A stretch of DNA of 64,000 nucleotides, from the NCBI GenBank assembly GCA_903813345.2, contig CAIIXF020000002.1:18488813-18552812 (forward strand). Direction: 5' to 3'. This document shows, piece after piece, positions 1 through 10,734 of this stretch. Under the pieces are notes generated by a model. That model saw only the letters and a list, made by a program, of their open reading frames with translations, ran no database searches and had not been told where the DNA came from. Position numbers and translations under genes: made by a program. This DNA is from Owenia fusiformis. Lineage: Eukaryota > Annelida > Polychaeta > Sabellida > Oweniidae. Numbering within the stretch: position 1 is the stretch's first letter; every line of letters begins with the position of its first letter.

Positions 1-156
1 TTAAAAACCTAAACAGTTGCCAGATTAAAGTTTTGGAAGTTTTGCCAAATGCCGAGTCAAAGGTTTGGCCCTGGGGTTTGGCTATAATTGGTAAGAAGGA
101 AGGAAATATTTTTGCGTTGATAGTACATCGGTATCTTGTCATGTCCAAATAATATA

Positions 157-325
157 CAAATAGTGACTGCCATTGAGGGCAATAGTGTAAATTATTTCCC
201 CGAGGGAATATCCTCTACAATGTACTATTCCCGAAGCCGCAGGCTGAGGGAATAGTACATTATAGAGGATATTCCCAAGGGGAAATCATTTACACTATTG
301 CTCGAAATTAGGCAGTCACTATTTG
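157..325. repeat. Inverted repeat / small foldback element
   Basis: The outer arms CAAATAGTGACTGCC (157-171) and GGCAGTCACTATTTG (311-325) are exact reverse complements. Inside them AATAGTGTAAA pairs with TTTACACTATT, and the AGGGAATATCCTCTA / TAGAGGATATTCCC arms close on a short loop near 232-246. Most of the 169 bp can form one hairpin. There is no coding potential. It looks like a foldback or MITE-type element, but I could not define a target-site duplication. Confidence 0.6.
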
Positions 326-1628
326 TTTTATTATATACCCTATACTGACTCTTGTCCCGTTTCCTCTGCGAAGGCTTAGAAAGCCCCCTCCCCGGGTCCA
401 TTGTTAGCATTATAAGCTGTGACGTCATCAGATGCTCAACAGAAATTTTTGCCTCTGAGACTCTCACTTGACAAATTCAATCGCGTTTAACACGCGGAAT
501 AGATTATCATAACACTTGAAATTACACAGACGTATTGAGCTTAGGGAACTTTATACACGTTGCTTATATTGTATCGTTCACGCACGTCTGTCATGGTGAA
601 CGGAGTTGATTTGTGTTTGTGCTCATCCTCCATTTTTCTGTTTTTCGTCTGCGCTGTGATGATGCGCAGACGTTTCTAAAGGTAATAGAACTTGCAATTG
701 TGACGTCAGCGGGCAATAGTTCAAATGTATATTCCCGCTGACGTCACATTTGAGGGAATACAACTTTCCGAGGGAAATAGTAAATCTATTTCGGAACACG
801 TGACTAGGTATTGACCAATCAGGATTAGTGTTACATATTGGGTATATAATAATACATGTTATTCAATGATTTAAGTATATGTCCAAGTCGATAGTTTCCG
901 AATCACCGGCATGTGAAACGACCTCAGAGCAAAATGCACATTATGTATCGCACGTTTTGAAGGCATATTTCTAAAAAAAAAAAATTGAATAACTATTCAA
1001 ACAACCGTTATATGTTGCCTTATCTTGACACCCGGATTGTTAAGATCTTAACCTTTTTCGAGAATGGATTGAAATAATTGTTTTGTCGACAGTGTGACTG
1101 ACCTCTAGTTCTTTTATGGTACAGTAGTACAGCAGTACAACGCCCTCTAGAATCGCACAATCAATACCATTGATTTTATTAACATCGTGCTCATCGACAC
1201 GCTTCTATCACGAAATGCCACCCACTGAAAGTTTGGAGTGCTCTTTTTAATCTATATTGCTATAATTAAATGGAAAAATATGCAATAAATAGCTCTTCGA
1301 TCGAAGTATTTGCTATCAAAGTTTATTTGCGATCTTTTCAATATCATAATAAATAACTATTACACCAAGTAATATTCATAACACACAACCAGACAATACT
1401 TGTATTTAAAAATGTATTTTTTGATTCATGTTATGTTGCACTTCAACTTTCGTACACCTGTACACGCTAACAATTGATTGTCTCGAATTTCCAGGGTCGC
1501 TGACATAAACACAAAAAAGTTGACTCGTGTTTCAATCTCTTTTCAGTAAACAATGTGCCAATTTGAGGAAGCTAGAAGTTACATCCCCGCCTTTCAATTA
1601 TTTCAATACAATATTTTCAACCACTCTT
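326..1628. other. Gene-free stretch with a CRE-like palindrome
   Basis: I see no supportable gene. At 700-747 the sequence GTGACGTCAGCGGG is repeated in inverted form as CCCGCTGACGTCAC, giving two TGACGTCA-like cores facing each other; another GTGACGTCATC lies near 420. Flanking AGGGAATA motifs recall the hairpin at 157-325, so 150-860 may be one composite repeat rather than regulatory DNA. Confidence 0.4.
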
Positions 1629-2090
1629 CCTGTATTTGTTGGCCTTTGTAGCATATATAATAAAAATACATGATAAAATTTAAAAACACGTTTGTGGGGT
1701 AATTTGAGAAAATGACAGTGCTTTCATTGCATTATTTCTGTATTTGTCGGCCTTTGTACAGCATATAATAGAAACACATAATAAAATTTAAAAAACATGT
1801 TGAGTGGCAACTTGAGCAGATTAGAGTGACAGGCTTCACACATTTCCATAACAAACTTTTCTTAATGAACGGCTACCTTCAATTCAGCGAATGGTGGGTG
1901 TATGTTTTAGATCGAGGACAACCAGCATAAAAGACTCTTTCCTGGAACTCAGTTATTTAACAATACAGGGTGTCCAACTGTTCATAATTAGTTTTTTGCA
2001 AGACCTTGAAGTCTCTTACCGTTGTAAAGAAACATATAGGACACTCTGTATATTTGTAGCACGTGTAATGGAAACATATCAGGATGATTT
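1629..2090. repeat. Degenerate direct repeats (three copies)
   Basis: A block reading roughly CTGTATTTGTnGGCCTTTGTA followed by a CATATAATA-type segment occurs near 1629 and 1737, and more weakly near 2046. The second copy is followed by the same AAAATTTAAAAA-type stretch as the first. A GGGTGTCC motif at about 1968 resembles the termini of the elements at 17855 and 26450. Short reading frames here are not gene-like. Confidence 0.35.
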
Positions 2091-4605
2091 GTGACAGAAA
2101 CAAACTGAAACTGTATCTTGGGTTCTGTCGAAAAAGTTTTAAATTGAAGTGCATTGTAAAATAATGAGATATTCTGTTCCTTAATTTCATTTGACTTTCA
2201 AATACATACAGACCCTTTAAGCCATGTCAATCATTAGCAACGTTTTCAATATACATTTCACAACAAGAAAATAGTGTTTTTGTTTATGACAAACAAAGGC
2301 ACCCTTTACCCTTTAGTGACTTTAACTAATATACATGTACATTGATAAGTTCAGTAAAAATAGGCCTCAACCCCAGTCCCTTCCCACCTCACACCTATAA
2401 CGAAACCTGAAAAATGTTTAAAAAACAATTGCTGTATATCGAAACAATTATTTTGAAGTGATAAGGATTGTTATGGCAGATGGTAGAGTATGATTAAACG
2501 TATTATTTAAAATCATTCGCATTAAATCAGGAAGACCAGGCAAAAAAGCTACAGAATATAGCATAGGTTTTGGATCGATTTAAAGATGGCAGCAGCGTTA
2601 AATCTATTAATCGATCTCTTTGTAGTATAATAAACATATTGATTGACATGCCCTCTATTATTCATAAATTATAATGAGAGACACGCAGTTTCGATAGTAG
2701 GCTGTGCACGCAGTTTGTGGTATCTGGCTAAAATAGGCACGCAGTTTGTATTAATTTCTTTTTTATCTAATAATCTCCTGAGTTTCTTCGAAATATTTTA
2801 CATGAGGACTTGGCAAAGATTTACCTAAGGAACGAACCTCGAGTATTTTCCATTTCAATGAAAATTGCGAGATAGATTTTTTGTGTAAACCCTCATAAAA
2901 TCGTCGGTAAAATTGTTATTAACGTCATAAATGTTTTAAAGCCTACGTTCATTAGCACATAGTCTTCGCTACCACAGGATAAAATCATATATTCACCACC
3001 GAATGAACGCATTAAAGGAAAAAACAATGCAGCTTTCAAGAACGTCTTGAAATTTTGTTTGAAAACACAGACTCCAAACAATGCTTGCTAGATCTAAATC
3101 TTCTGATTAGTCCATCAATTTCTTTGAGCTTACAATGTGTCTTAAAAGTTGCAAGCAGAGATTTCCCGTACACAACGGACAAAATCCACATTCGATCCCA
3201 ATCCGTGTTTTTACTGCACTCATACTCGTTTGATTTACTATATATACACGATTTTGCAATAGCTTCATTTTTTAAATAGTATTGCCAAACTTTGGTTTAT
3301 TAACCAGTTTTAATGTTCTATCAAGGGTGTTACTTCCCTTCGCAATCGTTCGACTTCACTTCTTAAAAAGGAGCTTCGCTTCGGCCATAACTAGACTCTG
3401 CGCGCAGGGTAGTGTATTATACACACCAATAGGATAGTTTCTAAATAGCAGAAAAATCAATGAACTCTCGTGCTGCCATCTTTTATTCAGCTTTTAACTC
3501 TGGCTAGAGCTCCATTCACTTACATGCTAAAATCTTGGAAAAGTGGCTTAATTTCATGATTTATCAAAGTGTGTTTGTTGAATCTGTATAAAACTTGAAT
3601 GATATACCACATGATGACCCTGTTCATGAACATGTTGTGATTAAACATGCTAATGTTGATTGACATACAAATACTCCACGGTTTTAAAGAATTTTAGCAT
3701 TGCATCAATGGACATTTGGCCCAACTTTTTTTAAATTGTCATAGAAAATTATTCAAATTACATAACTGTGTAAATCAAAGCTATTTTAGGAGAAAACATT
3801 CCACTGAATTCAAATATACCATTTAAAAGAAGGTAATGTAAGTCATTAGAGGTCTAATATGCAAGTCTCTTAAAATCTCACGAAAAACGAGATTTAGCGA
3901 GATTTCAAAAGCTATATGGAAACTATACTATTGTTCAACCTGGTTCTTGTTGGTATAGACAAGTGTCCATAAACATTGATTGATTTTAACCAGTTTCAAT
4001 GTTTTATCATATTGATGCTACGTGTACATTGTTCAACCTGGTTCTTATTGCTATTCACTTCACACTGGAGGATAGAGGGTAAACTGGGATCAGTAGTTAA
4101 GAGTTTGCTTTACACAGTTGACGAGAGCTTTCGATAAAAGTTGTTTCATAAACGTATGCGTAAACTTGTACTTTAAAGGATCTCGTTACACTAGAATCAA
4201 TTGATTTTAATGAATTGTACCCAGTTGACATAAACATTTTCCGAATTGTTAACCTCATTCATCAATCAATGACTGCGAATGTTATGTCTGTCGCATCGTC
4301 GTAATCCTGCTATTGGAATGGTAGTCAATCAACGCGATGCGTTAATCCTCGTGAAAATATTCCTTCTGTCTTTTTAAAGTCATTGTGAAATAAATTGAGT
4401 TTTGTCTTGGGTCGAGGCGCAACATATAGAGAATATTAATCTCACTACAATTCAGTTTTCTTATTTCCCTTCAAGAACTGATTATATGTTGATGATTGCA
4501 CCCCCAATATCAACGAATCTGCCTGGATCATCATTGTTTATATAATTTTCTTTTGGATTAGATGAATGGATCTTACCATTATGTTTGTCTTCTTATGCAT
4601 TGTAT
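2091..4605. other. Gene-free AT-rich stretch
   Basis: Only short unconserved open frames (under 90 codons) are present on either strand. No exon-like coding pattern, RNA gene or clear transposon terminus was recognised. Confidence 0.5.
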
Positions 4606-4775
4606 CAAGGAGGATTGGCTCCCAGGATCGAAACTTGATATTTCCCAAAAATGAAAACTTTGAAATGTCGTGAGTTTTCTAAAATTATTACTGACTATAA
4701 AGTCATAGATTTTGTAACAACATGCCCATATACTGCAAAATATCGATGTCGCACCCTGGGAGCCAATCCTCCTTG
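4606..4775. mobile_element. 170-bp inverted-repeat element (MITE-like)
   Basis: The left end CAAGGAGGATTGGCTCCCAG is matched by the reverse complement CTGGGAGCCAATCCTCCTTG at the right end. The arms continue imperfectly for a few more bases. No coding capacity and no obvious target-site duplication. Confidence 0.6.
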
Positions 4776-5540
4776 GCACGGTCTTCAACATACCACAACT
4801 GCGGCGAGCCGATCTTTCAGTGTAAGCATGGCAACTCCGCATTAACCAAGAGGAATTCTTAAACAGGACATTGGGCTTGCTTTTGAGAACTTTTTGCTGC
4901 TATATGAAAATATTGTTTCTTATCGATAATATTGCCAAAAATGTTCAACTGGTGTTTTTTAACAGGGCTGCCATCTATTATTTAATATATGGAACAGCAC
5001 CATCTTTAAAGTGTTATATATTGCATTGCAGATTCTGATTATTCTTCCTTCATAGATCAATACTATAGCTAGATATTCATACTCATCATTAAGTGTAAAC
5101 ATTTTGACCCCGATATCAATTACATGCCACGGGGAGTCTTAACTTCAACTTCCAATAACTTCCTTAGCTTCTTACCTTGGCTTCTTGTCCAGGGGCATCT
5201 CAATTTCCAATGATCGAGAATATCAGTTTTCATAAAACATCAAATTCCCGTTAGATAAATGAGACGTTGATCAACACAAGAGACATCATTTACGTTTTAT
5301 GGCCCGGAAATATGACTTGGGTTCAAGGGCCCCAAGCATATACGCTGAATGAGAAAACAGAATATTCTTTATCTTGAATAAAAAGGAGAGGATTATTACA
5401 AAGGATAGGTATCGATATGGAGAACTGAATTCAACAATGTTTTTCTCTTAAAACAATCATTGAAAACATTCTGTAAAAACATGGTATTTTATGTAATGTT
5501 GACTGATTGACAACAATTTAATGCGAAAATTATTTAGAGT
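4776..5540. other. Gene-free stretch
   Basis: AT-rich sequence without recognisable gene or repeat boundaries, ending where the retrotransposon tail begins. Confidence 0.45.
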
Positions 5541-8500
5541 AGTAAGTAAGTAAGTAAGTAAGGTATTTATTAGAGTCTCACGCTGTACAATTTAAAATAC
5601 ATGTTGATACAATTGATTAAAACAACAGCTCAGCCGGCTCCGGCTTATGAGAGACTTAAAGATCGAATAGTTCTATGAGTATAAAATGTCTAAAAATGTA
5701 AATCTAATATTGCACCTTGTATTATATTACACTTCATAGCATCTTCGTGTTATCATGATTTTATTTATTGTTTTCGCTATTAGTCTTTGTACTGATATAG
5801 TGTTCATCATTGTGCAATATTTGCCCATGCTCGATAAGTTGTTAAAGTCCGGTATTTGAAGAGCACATGCTTCTATAAGGGTTTGTCTATTGTCATCGTG
5901 TAGGGGGCAATCAATTAGGATATGGATTTCGTCTTCAACACTTTGGTTGCATAAGCATACTCTGTCGTGTAATTCGACACCTGTGAATCGCCCGGTTTCA
6001 ATTCTTATAGGGAGGGTTCCTGATCGAATTCGTGCCAAGTAACTACGTTCATATTTATGCATAGGTAATTGAACGTACGGCTCAGGGGTTGTCGCATGCG
6101 GTTTATGTAGTCTATATGTTCTTAGTTTATTGCCATGTTCTTGGTTTCTGCGATCGTTCCACAATGAATGATGCCAAATTTCATGTTCAGTAGAGCTCAA
6201 ACGATGTCCTAGTTGTTTCAAATGTTGTTTCACATTAGACATTTTATCCTGCGTTATTAGCATTTCAGCTCCGTTGTCTGATAGCAGAGTTTTTACTTTT
6301 GATTCCCAGGAACCGCGTAGGCTAAGTGACCAAACATGTATTTTCTTAAGTGTTCGCTGAGGGGACATGTTTTTAATGCGGCACCACATCCGTGCTGATT
6401 CGATATTGTGTCGTGTATCAATGCTTGTCCAGCACATGTCTCCTTGTACTGCCGAGTTGGGGGCATGTTGGCCCACACCAAGAAAGAATCGTTGTGCCTT
6501 GTTTTGTACAACGGTCGCAGGCGCAGTTGTCGCTTTATTAATGCCCCAAATTCCAGAGCCATACGTCAGCACCGGTGCTACGAGTGAGTTATAGACATGA
6601 GTAAATACGTCGTACGATAATCCTCCTGTTGCTCTTGACTTGGCCATTATTGCACCAAGTGCCCGTGAACCGGACTTGGCCAGCACTGTGGCGGTTGCCA
6701 CCATATCCATGTGCTCGTTGAGTGTAATTCCCAGGTATTTGTAACTCGATGTATAGTCCAAATCGATATCACCACAGTGAAATTGGAAACGTGAGCGTAA
6801 TGTTGTACGTGGGCGATGGTGAATCACGTTGGTCTTAAGACCGTTAACAGTCATACGCCATTTACTGCACCAAAGATTCATAGTGTCCAGCATACGTTGC
6901 AGGTTGTTTTCATTTTCAGCGATTAGCACAATATCGTCGGCGTATAATAATATCCCATCGCGCGTGTCACCTAGTGGTACGCCACATGACATTGCGTCAA
7001 TTTCATCGGCCAGGTCGTTTACGTAGACGGCGAACAGCGTCGTGGAAATCTTGGAGCCTTGTTTCAAACCAGAGTTGACGTTAAACCATGACGTTAGAGT
7101 TCCGTTTATGCGTACAGCGTATTTCACTCCAACATAAAGTGATTGGATTGCATTTAAAATACGTCCTTTTACTCCAGCCAGAGTTAACTTGTAGTACATA
7201 CACTGTCGATTTATGGTATCAAATGCACGTTTTGCGTCAACGTACGCGACGTACGTCGACTGCTTAGCACACTTACGGTTATTAATAATTGACGTTAAAG
7301 AGTATATATGATCCATGCAGCTTCGGTCGCCTCTAAATCCGTTCTGGTGATCACTTAGTTTTCGGTTAATCTCAAGCCATTGGATGAGTCTTGAATTGAG
7401 CACAGTGCAGTATATTTTGCATGGGATAGACATAAGACAAATGCCACGATAATTCATTGGTACTTTACGATCCCCAGATTTAAAAATGGGGTGGATAATT
7501 CCTTGATTCCATATCGAGGGTACCTTTCCAAGGGCAAAACATACAGACGTTATTTTATGGAGGATGCCAATACATTGTGGGTTTTTGAGTGTTTCAGCTG
7601 AGATGTCGTCAACGCCAGAAGCTTTACGTAATTTGGCTGCATACACTGCTTTAGCGACTTCATCAATTGTTATGTCTTGGTTTAGCTGGGGATTCACGTT
7701 ATCATCTTCCGATGTGTCAGTATTTGCCATTTGTTCGTTTATACTGTCCAAGTGCTGCTGGTCGAATGAAGGATTTTCATTATTATTGTACATATTATCA
7801 AAATCTTGTTGCCATTTATTCATGACGTCATTTGAGTCATCTAATATTGTTCCATCTTGCAGCTTAACTTCCATTGGAATCTTGGCAGTTCTATTATTCG
7901 ATATTCCAATTCTACCGAATTCATTCCAAAAAGTACCTTGGTCATATTTGTTGTGATATAATTCGAGTAGGTGTGTCTGTTCTTCAAGCTGGTATCTCCG
8001 TTTGTGACGTCTTAACATTGTGGCAAAGGCTCTGCGTTCAGTATTGTATTCTGCCTTAAGTTGTCTTGAAGATCTCGGTTGTTTACAACGTAGCCACGCC
8101 TTCTGTTTAATTGTCACATTATTCCATTTAGACTGAAGTTCTTCACACCAGTATGGTTTTGCCATAGATTTGGTACGTTTACTCATTGGTTTCATGTTTT
8201 TTCGGGGAAGTGTATTTTCCATTTCGGTCTTAATAAGATTCTCAAATTCCTTGTATGCTTTGTCAATCGCATGGGATTCACGAATATGCTTCTCGATGCT
8301 TTCAATCGTTTGGATTATTTTGGGGAGTATAATATCGTTATTCATGAAATTGTCACTGATTTTTCTAATATCAAATTTAACATTTTGATTATGTTGCGAA
8401 TTAACATTGGTACTATCAATACTACATGCTTGATTTGTATTAACCTCATGTCGAATGAGGTTACATTCTAAGATAGAATGATCTGGAACTACATTTGGTG

Positions 8501-9305
8501 GATACGTGGCCAGTGTGGGGTGATCCCTTGCTATATCTGTCATCGTACGTACTGCGAATTCAATCCAGACATTTAATTGCTCATGGGGCACTATACAATA
8601 GTCCACAACTGCCTTTCCCTTGTGCGAAATCGATGTAAAGTCATTCTTACCAAACCTTCCATTCAGCATGCACATGTTAGATACCGTAAGAAAGTCGATT
8701 AATCTATCGCCATAGCTATTTTTCACATGATCAATAATTTCTCGGGGTGGTATCATATCTACACCTTCGATGTAATCTGTTGAATCTCCTACACGCGAGT
8801 TAAGGTCGCCGCAGATTAATATTTGGCCGCTGTTTTGGTGGGCGTATAACTGGTACAATAACGTGTTGTAAAAGTCTATTGCGTCACTTGCGCGTGATGT
8901 ATCCTTTGGGGGCAGATATGCAGAGCAAATACATATTGGTTCTTTATCATTACAATGAGATTTGGGGGTTAGTTTTATCCATAGTATATCACATATGCTT
9001 TTATCTAAAACTTCATATGTAAAATTCTTTAAGATACGAGATTTGTGTAGGAGAATCCCAACACCCCCTGAGCCTCTCCTGGCGTTAGGGTGGGTATTGG
9101 TGCGATTGTGGCCAATCCATTGGTAGTTATCATTGGCGTTAAGAGATTCGTTGTCACGTAAAAATGATTCATTTATATAGATAATATCATAATCAAGATG
9201 CACTAAAATATATTTTCGAAGATTAGCGTTGTCGTTATTTTGAGTTGACCATCCATTTACATTCCAGGATGCAATTTTAAGAAATTCTAAGAAAAACCTT
9301 TTATT
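5541..9305 (-). mobile_element. Non-LTR retrotransposon (LINE), 5'-truncated
   Basis: The element runs on the minus strand. Its 3' end is marked by a short tetranucleotide tail, (AGTA)n on the plus strand at 5541-5561, typical of LINEs that end in microsatellites rather than poly(A). A ~165-bp 3' UTR separates the tail from the stop codon at 5727. The endonuclease/reverse-transcriptase frame is open up to 9305, where an in-frame TGA (9306-9308) occurs. No upstream ORF1 was found, so the 5' end is probably lost. The clade (CR1/L2, RTE-X, I-like or other) is not decided from sequence alone. Confidence 0.85.
5727..9305 (-). CDS. LINE ORF2: AP-like endonuclease plus reverse transcriptase
   Basis: The frame is open for about 1190 codons. 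The N-terminal part carries endonuclease/exonuclease/phosphatase motifs: a start like IASWNVNGWS near 9240-9270, an IINESF-like segment (YINESFL), GDLNSRVGD, and PDHS near the end of that domain. The reverse transcriptase follows, with NYRGI, the AFDTI segment, GLKQGSKIS and the catalytic YADD at about 6934-6945. The C-terminal part has a cysteine/histidine cluster (CLCNQ...HILIDC) like the terminal finger of many LINE ORF2 proteins. The first residue of the 1158-residue frame (9203) is a GTG, and no ATG lies between it and the upstream stop, so the natural start is missing or lies in lost 5' sequence. The lack of internal stops suggests a fairly recent insertion. The role is target-primed reverse transcription. 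Confidence 0.88.
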   Translation of the reverse strand, partial: NKRFFLEFLKIASWNVNGWSTQNNDNANLRKYILVHLDYDIIYINESFLRDNESLNANDNYQWIGHNRTNTHPNARRGSGGVGILLHKSRILKNFTYEVLDKSICDILWIKLTPKSHCNDKEPICICSAYLPPKDTSRASDAIDFYNTLLYQLYAHQNSGQILICGDLNSRVGDSTDYIEGVDMIPPREIIDHVKNSYGDRLIDFLTVSNMCMLNGRFGKNDFTSISHKGKAVVDYCIVPHEQLNVWIEFAVRTMTDIARDHPTLATYPPNVVPDHSILECNLIRHEVNTNQACSIDSTNVNSQHNQNVKFDIRKISDNFMNNDIILPKIIQTIESIEKHIRESHAIDKAYKEFENLIKTEMENTLPRKNMKPMSKRTKSMAKPYWCEELQSKWNNVTIKQKAWLRCKQPRSSRQLKAEYNTERRAFATMLRRHKRRYQLEEQTHLLELYHNKYDQGTFWNEFGRIGISNNRTAKIPMEVKLQDGTILDDSNDVMNKWQQDFDNMYNNNENPSFDQQHLDSINEQMANTDTSEDDNVNPQLNQDITIDEVAKAVYAAKLRKASGVDDISAETLKNPQCIGILHKITSVCFALGKVPSIWNQGIIHPIFKSGDRKVPMNYRGICLMSIPCKIYCTVLNSRLIQWLEINRKLSDHQNGFRGDRSCMDHIYSLTSIINNRKCAKQSTYVAYVDAKRAFDTINRQCMYYKLTLAGVKGRILNAIQSLYVGVKYAVRINGTLTSWFNVNSGLKQGSKISTTLFAVYVNDLADEIDAMSCGVPLGDTRDGILLYADDIVLIAENENNLQRMLDTMNLWCSKWRMTVNGLKTNVIHHRPRTTLRSRFQFHCGDIDLDYTSSYKYLGITLNEHMDMVATATVLAKSGSRALGAIMAKSRATGGLSYDVFTHVYNSLVAPVLTYGSGIWGINKATTAPATVVQNKAQRFFLGVGQHAPNSAVQGDMCWTSIDTRHNIESARMWCRIKNMSPQRTLKKIHVWSLSLRGSWESKVKTLLSDNGAEMLITQDKMSNVKQHLKQLGHRLSSTEHEIWHHSLWNDRRNQEHGNKLRTYRLHKPHATTPEPYVQLPMHKYERSYLARIRSGTLPIRIETGRFTGVELHDRVCLCNQSVEDEIHILIDCPLHDDNRQTLIEACALQIPDFNNLSSMGKYCTMMNTISVQRLIAKTINKIMITRRCYEV

Positions 9306-9789
9306 TCATTAACAAGATACTTTCTAAAATTAACCAAAATTTCCTTTGTACAATTACAATATTGAGAGACCTAAACATGTTGTGTTTATGTCGTTTTATT
9401 CCAATGAGGTTCGGAAAGATGTTTCATTTCACTCTGGAAACATGATACCAAGAACAAAACAAGTGTTTGATGTGTTTTTTAAAGCAATATAGATGAAAGT
9501 ATGTATATCTATTTCAAATTATATTGTTACCATTCAAAAGATGGCCATTAAATTGACAATTTGTAAGATTTTCAGAAATTTTAGATGACTGTTTTAAGAG
9601 AAACGTGTGTTGAAAAAGTACGCCATATCGATACCCATTCTTTGTGATTAGAAGTCCTCCAAGCAATATTTTACAATTGGCACTTGATCAGTGCATGTAA
9701 ATGCGAAAAATGCTCGTAAAATGTATACATGCGAAATCAGAATGTCATTTGCGTATCTCAAACAGACAAACTAACTTCAGAGAATTGGG
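9306..9789. other. Gene-free stretch
   Basis: AT-rich sequence between the LINE and the transposase remnant. Nothing recognisable; it may include eroded transposon 3' sequence. Confidence 0.4.
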
Positions 9790-10186
9790 GCTCAGGTCTG
9801 GAATTGGGATGCCCGGGTGTTATCTGCTCCACGAATGATGAGTATATCTTTAAAATGATTCTAAAGCCACACAAAGGAGATGTTGGATATGTGGTGTAGC
9901 TCCAACTTGTTGAAACTATTGGGACGAGCCATCAACACCATTCCTTCTTTGTAGAGCCCTCCAGAACTTTTTAAGTACAACAATATAACGCTCTGTATTC
10001 ATGGTAACACTTTGCCCTTCCTCATTTTCAATGAAGCATGATGCCATGCTTACTCAAAGCACACCATTCAGTGCATCTGGCACAATGAAGTGGTCTCTGG
10101 GCCACTTCATCAGGAGCATAGTCACCCAAAAAACATATTTCTTGCTAACATAACATGACCATTTAACTGAAAACGTGCTTCATCGC
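9790..10186 (-). pseudogene. Decayed DDE transposase (Tc1/mariner/IS630-like) fragment
   Basis: Read on the minus strand from 10186 downwards, different frames give pieces typical of this superfamily: SDEARFQLNGHV near the upper end (catalytic Asp region), later a tryptophan/glycine stretch matching the second catalytic-Asp region (Q-Q/V-GATPH-like), then a SPDL/RPEP-like segment. Stops and frameshifts interrupt all frames. The upper end is broken by the foldback element at 10192-10729, inserted at TTAAC. Recognised by motif resemblance only. Confidence 0.5.
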
Positions 10187-10191
10187 TTAAC

Positions 10192-10729
10192 CACTGGTGA
10201 TCCACTCGATTACGCTGGTTACCGAAACGGTTCGTTTTGGTAACAAAATGTCGGAACATCGAAGGTACGATTTTTCTTTTTTCCTAATTATTTCACACGC
10301 TGTAGGCAGAATTAATACGACATTTTTTACACAAACGTGTATCAGTATCATATGTTTAAGAAAATGTACATATTTGCGAACAAATAGTTCAGAAGACAAC
10401 AGAATCGTCGATTTAATTCCTCACTTAAGTTACATAAATGGTTTTTCGAAAAACAGTAAAGATCTGCACTTTAAACCCAAACGTTTATGTAACTTAAGTG
10501 AGGAATTAAATCGACGATTCTGTTGTCTTCTGAGCTATTTTTTCGCAAACATGTACATTTTCTAAAACATTATGATGCTGATATACGTTTGTGAGAAAAA
10601 ACGTAGTGGGGATTCTGCCTACAACGCGTGAAATAAGGAAAAAAGAAAAATCGTACCTTCAACGTTCCGACATTTTGTTACCAAAACGAACCGTTTCGGT
10701 AACCAGCGTAATCGAGTGGATCACCAGTG
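10192..10729. mobile_element. 538-bp foldback (near-perfect palindromic) transposon
   Basis: Two ~245-bp arms are inverted copies around a ~45-bp centre (about 10438-10481). Termini are CACTGGTGATCCACTCG at the left and CGAGTGGATCACCAGTG at the right. The element is flanked by a 5-bp direct repeat TTAAC (10187-10191 and 10730-10734), read as a target-site duplication. The arms differ at scattered positions. There is no transposase gene; the open frames in the arms are mirror images of each other and not proteins. A diverged relative occurs at about 22595-23147. Confidence 0.85.
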
Positions 10730-10734
10730 TTAAC

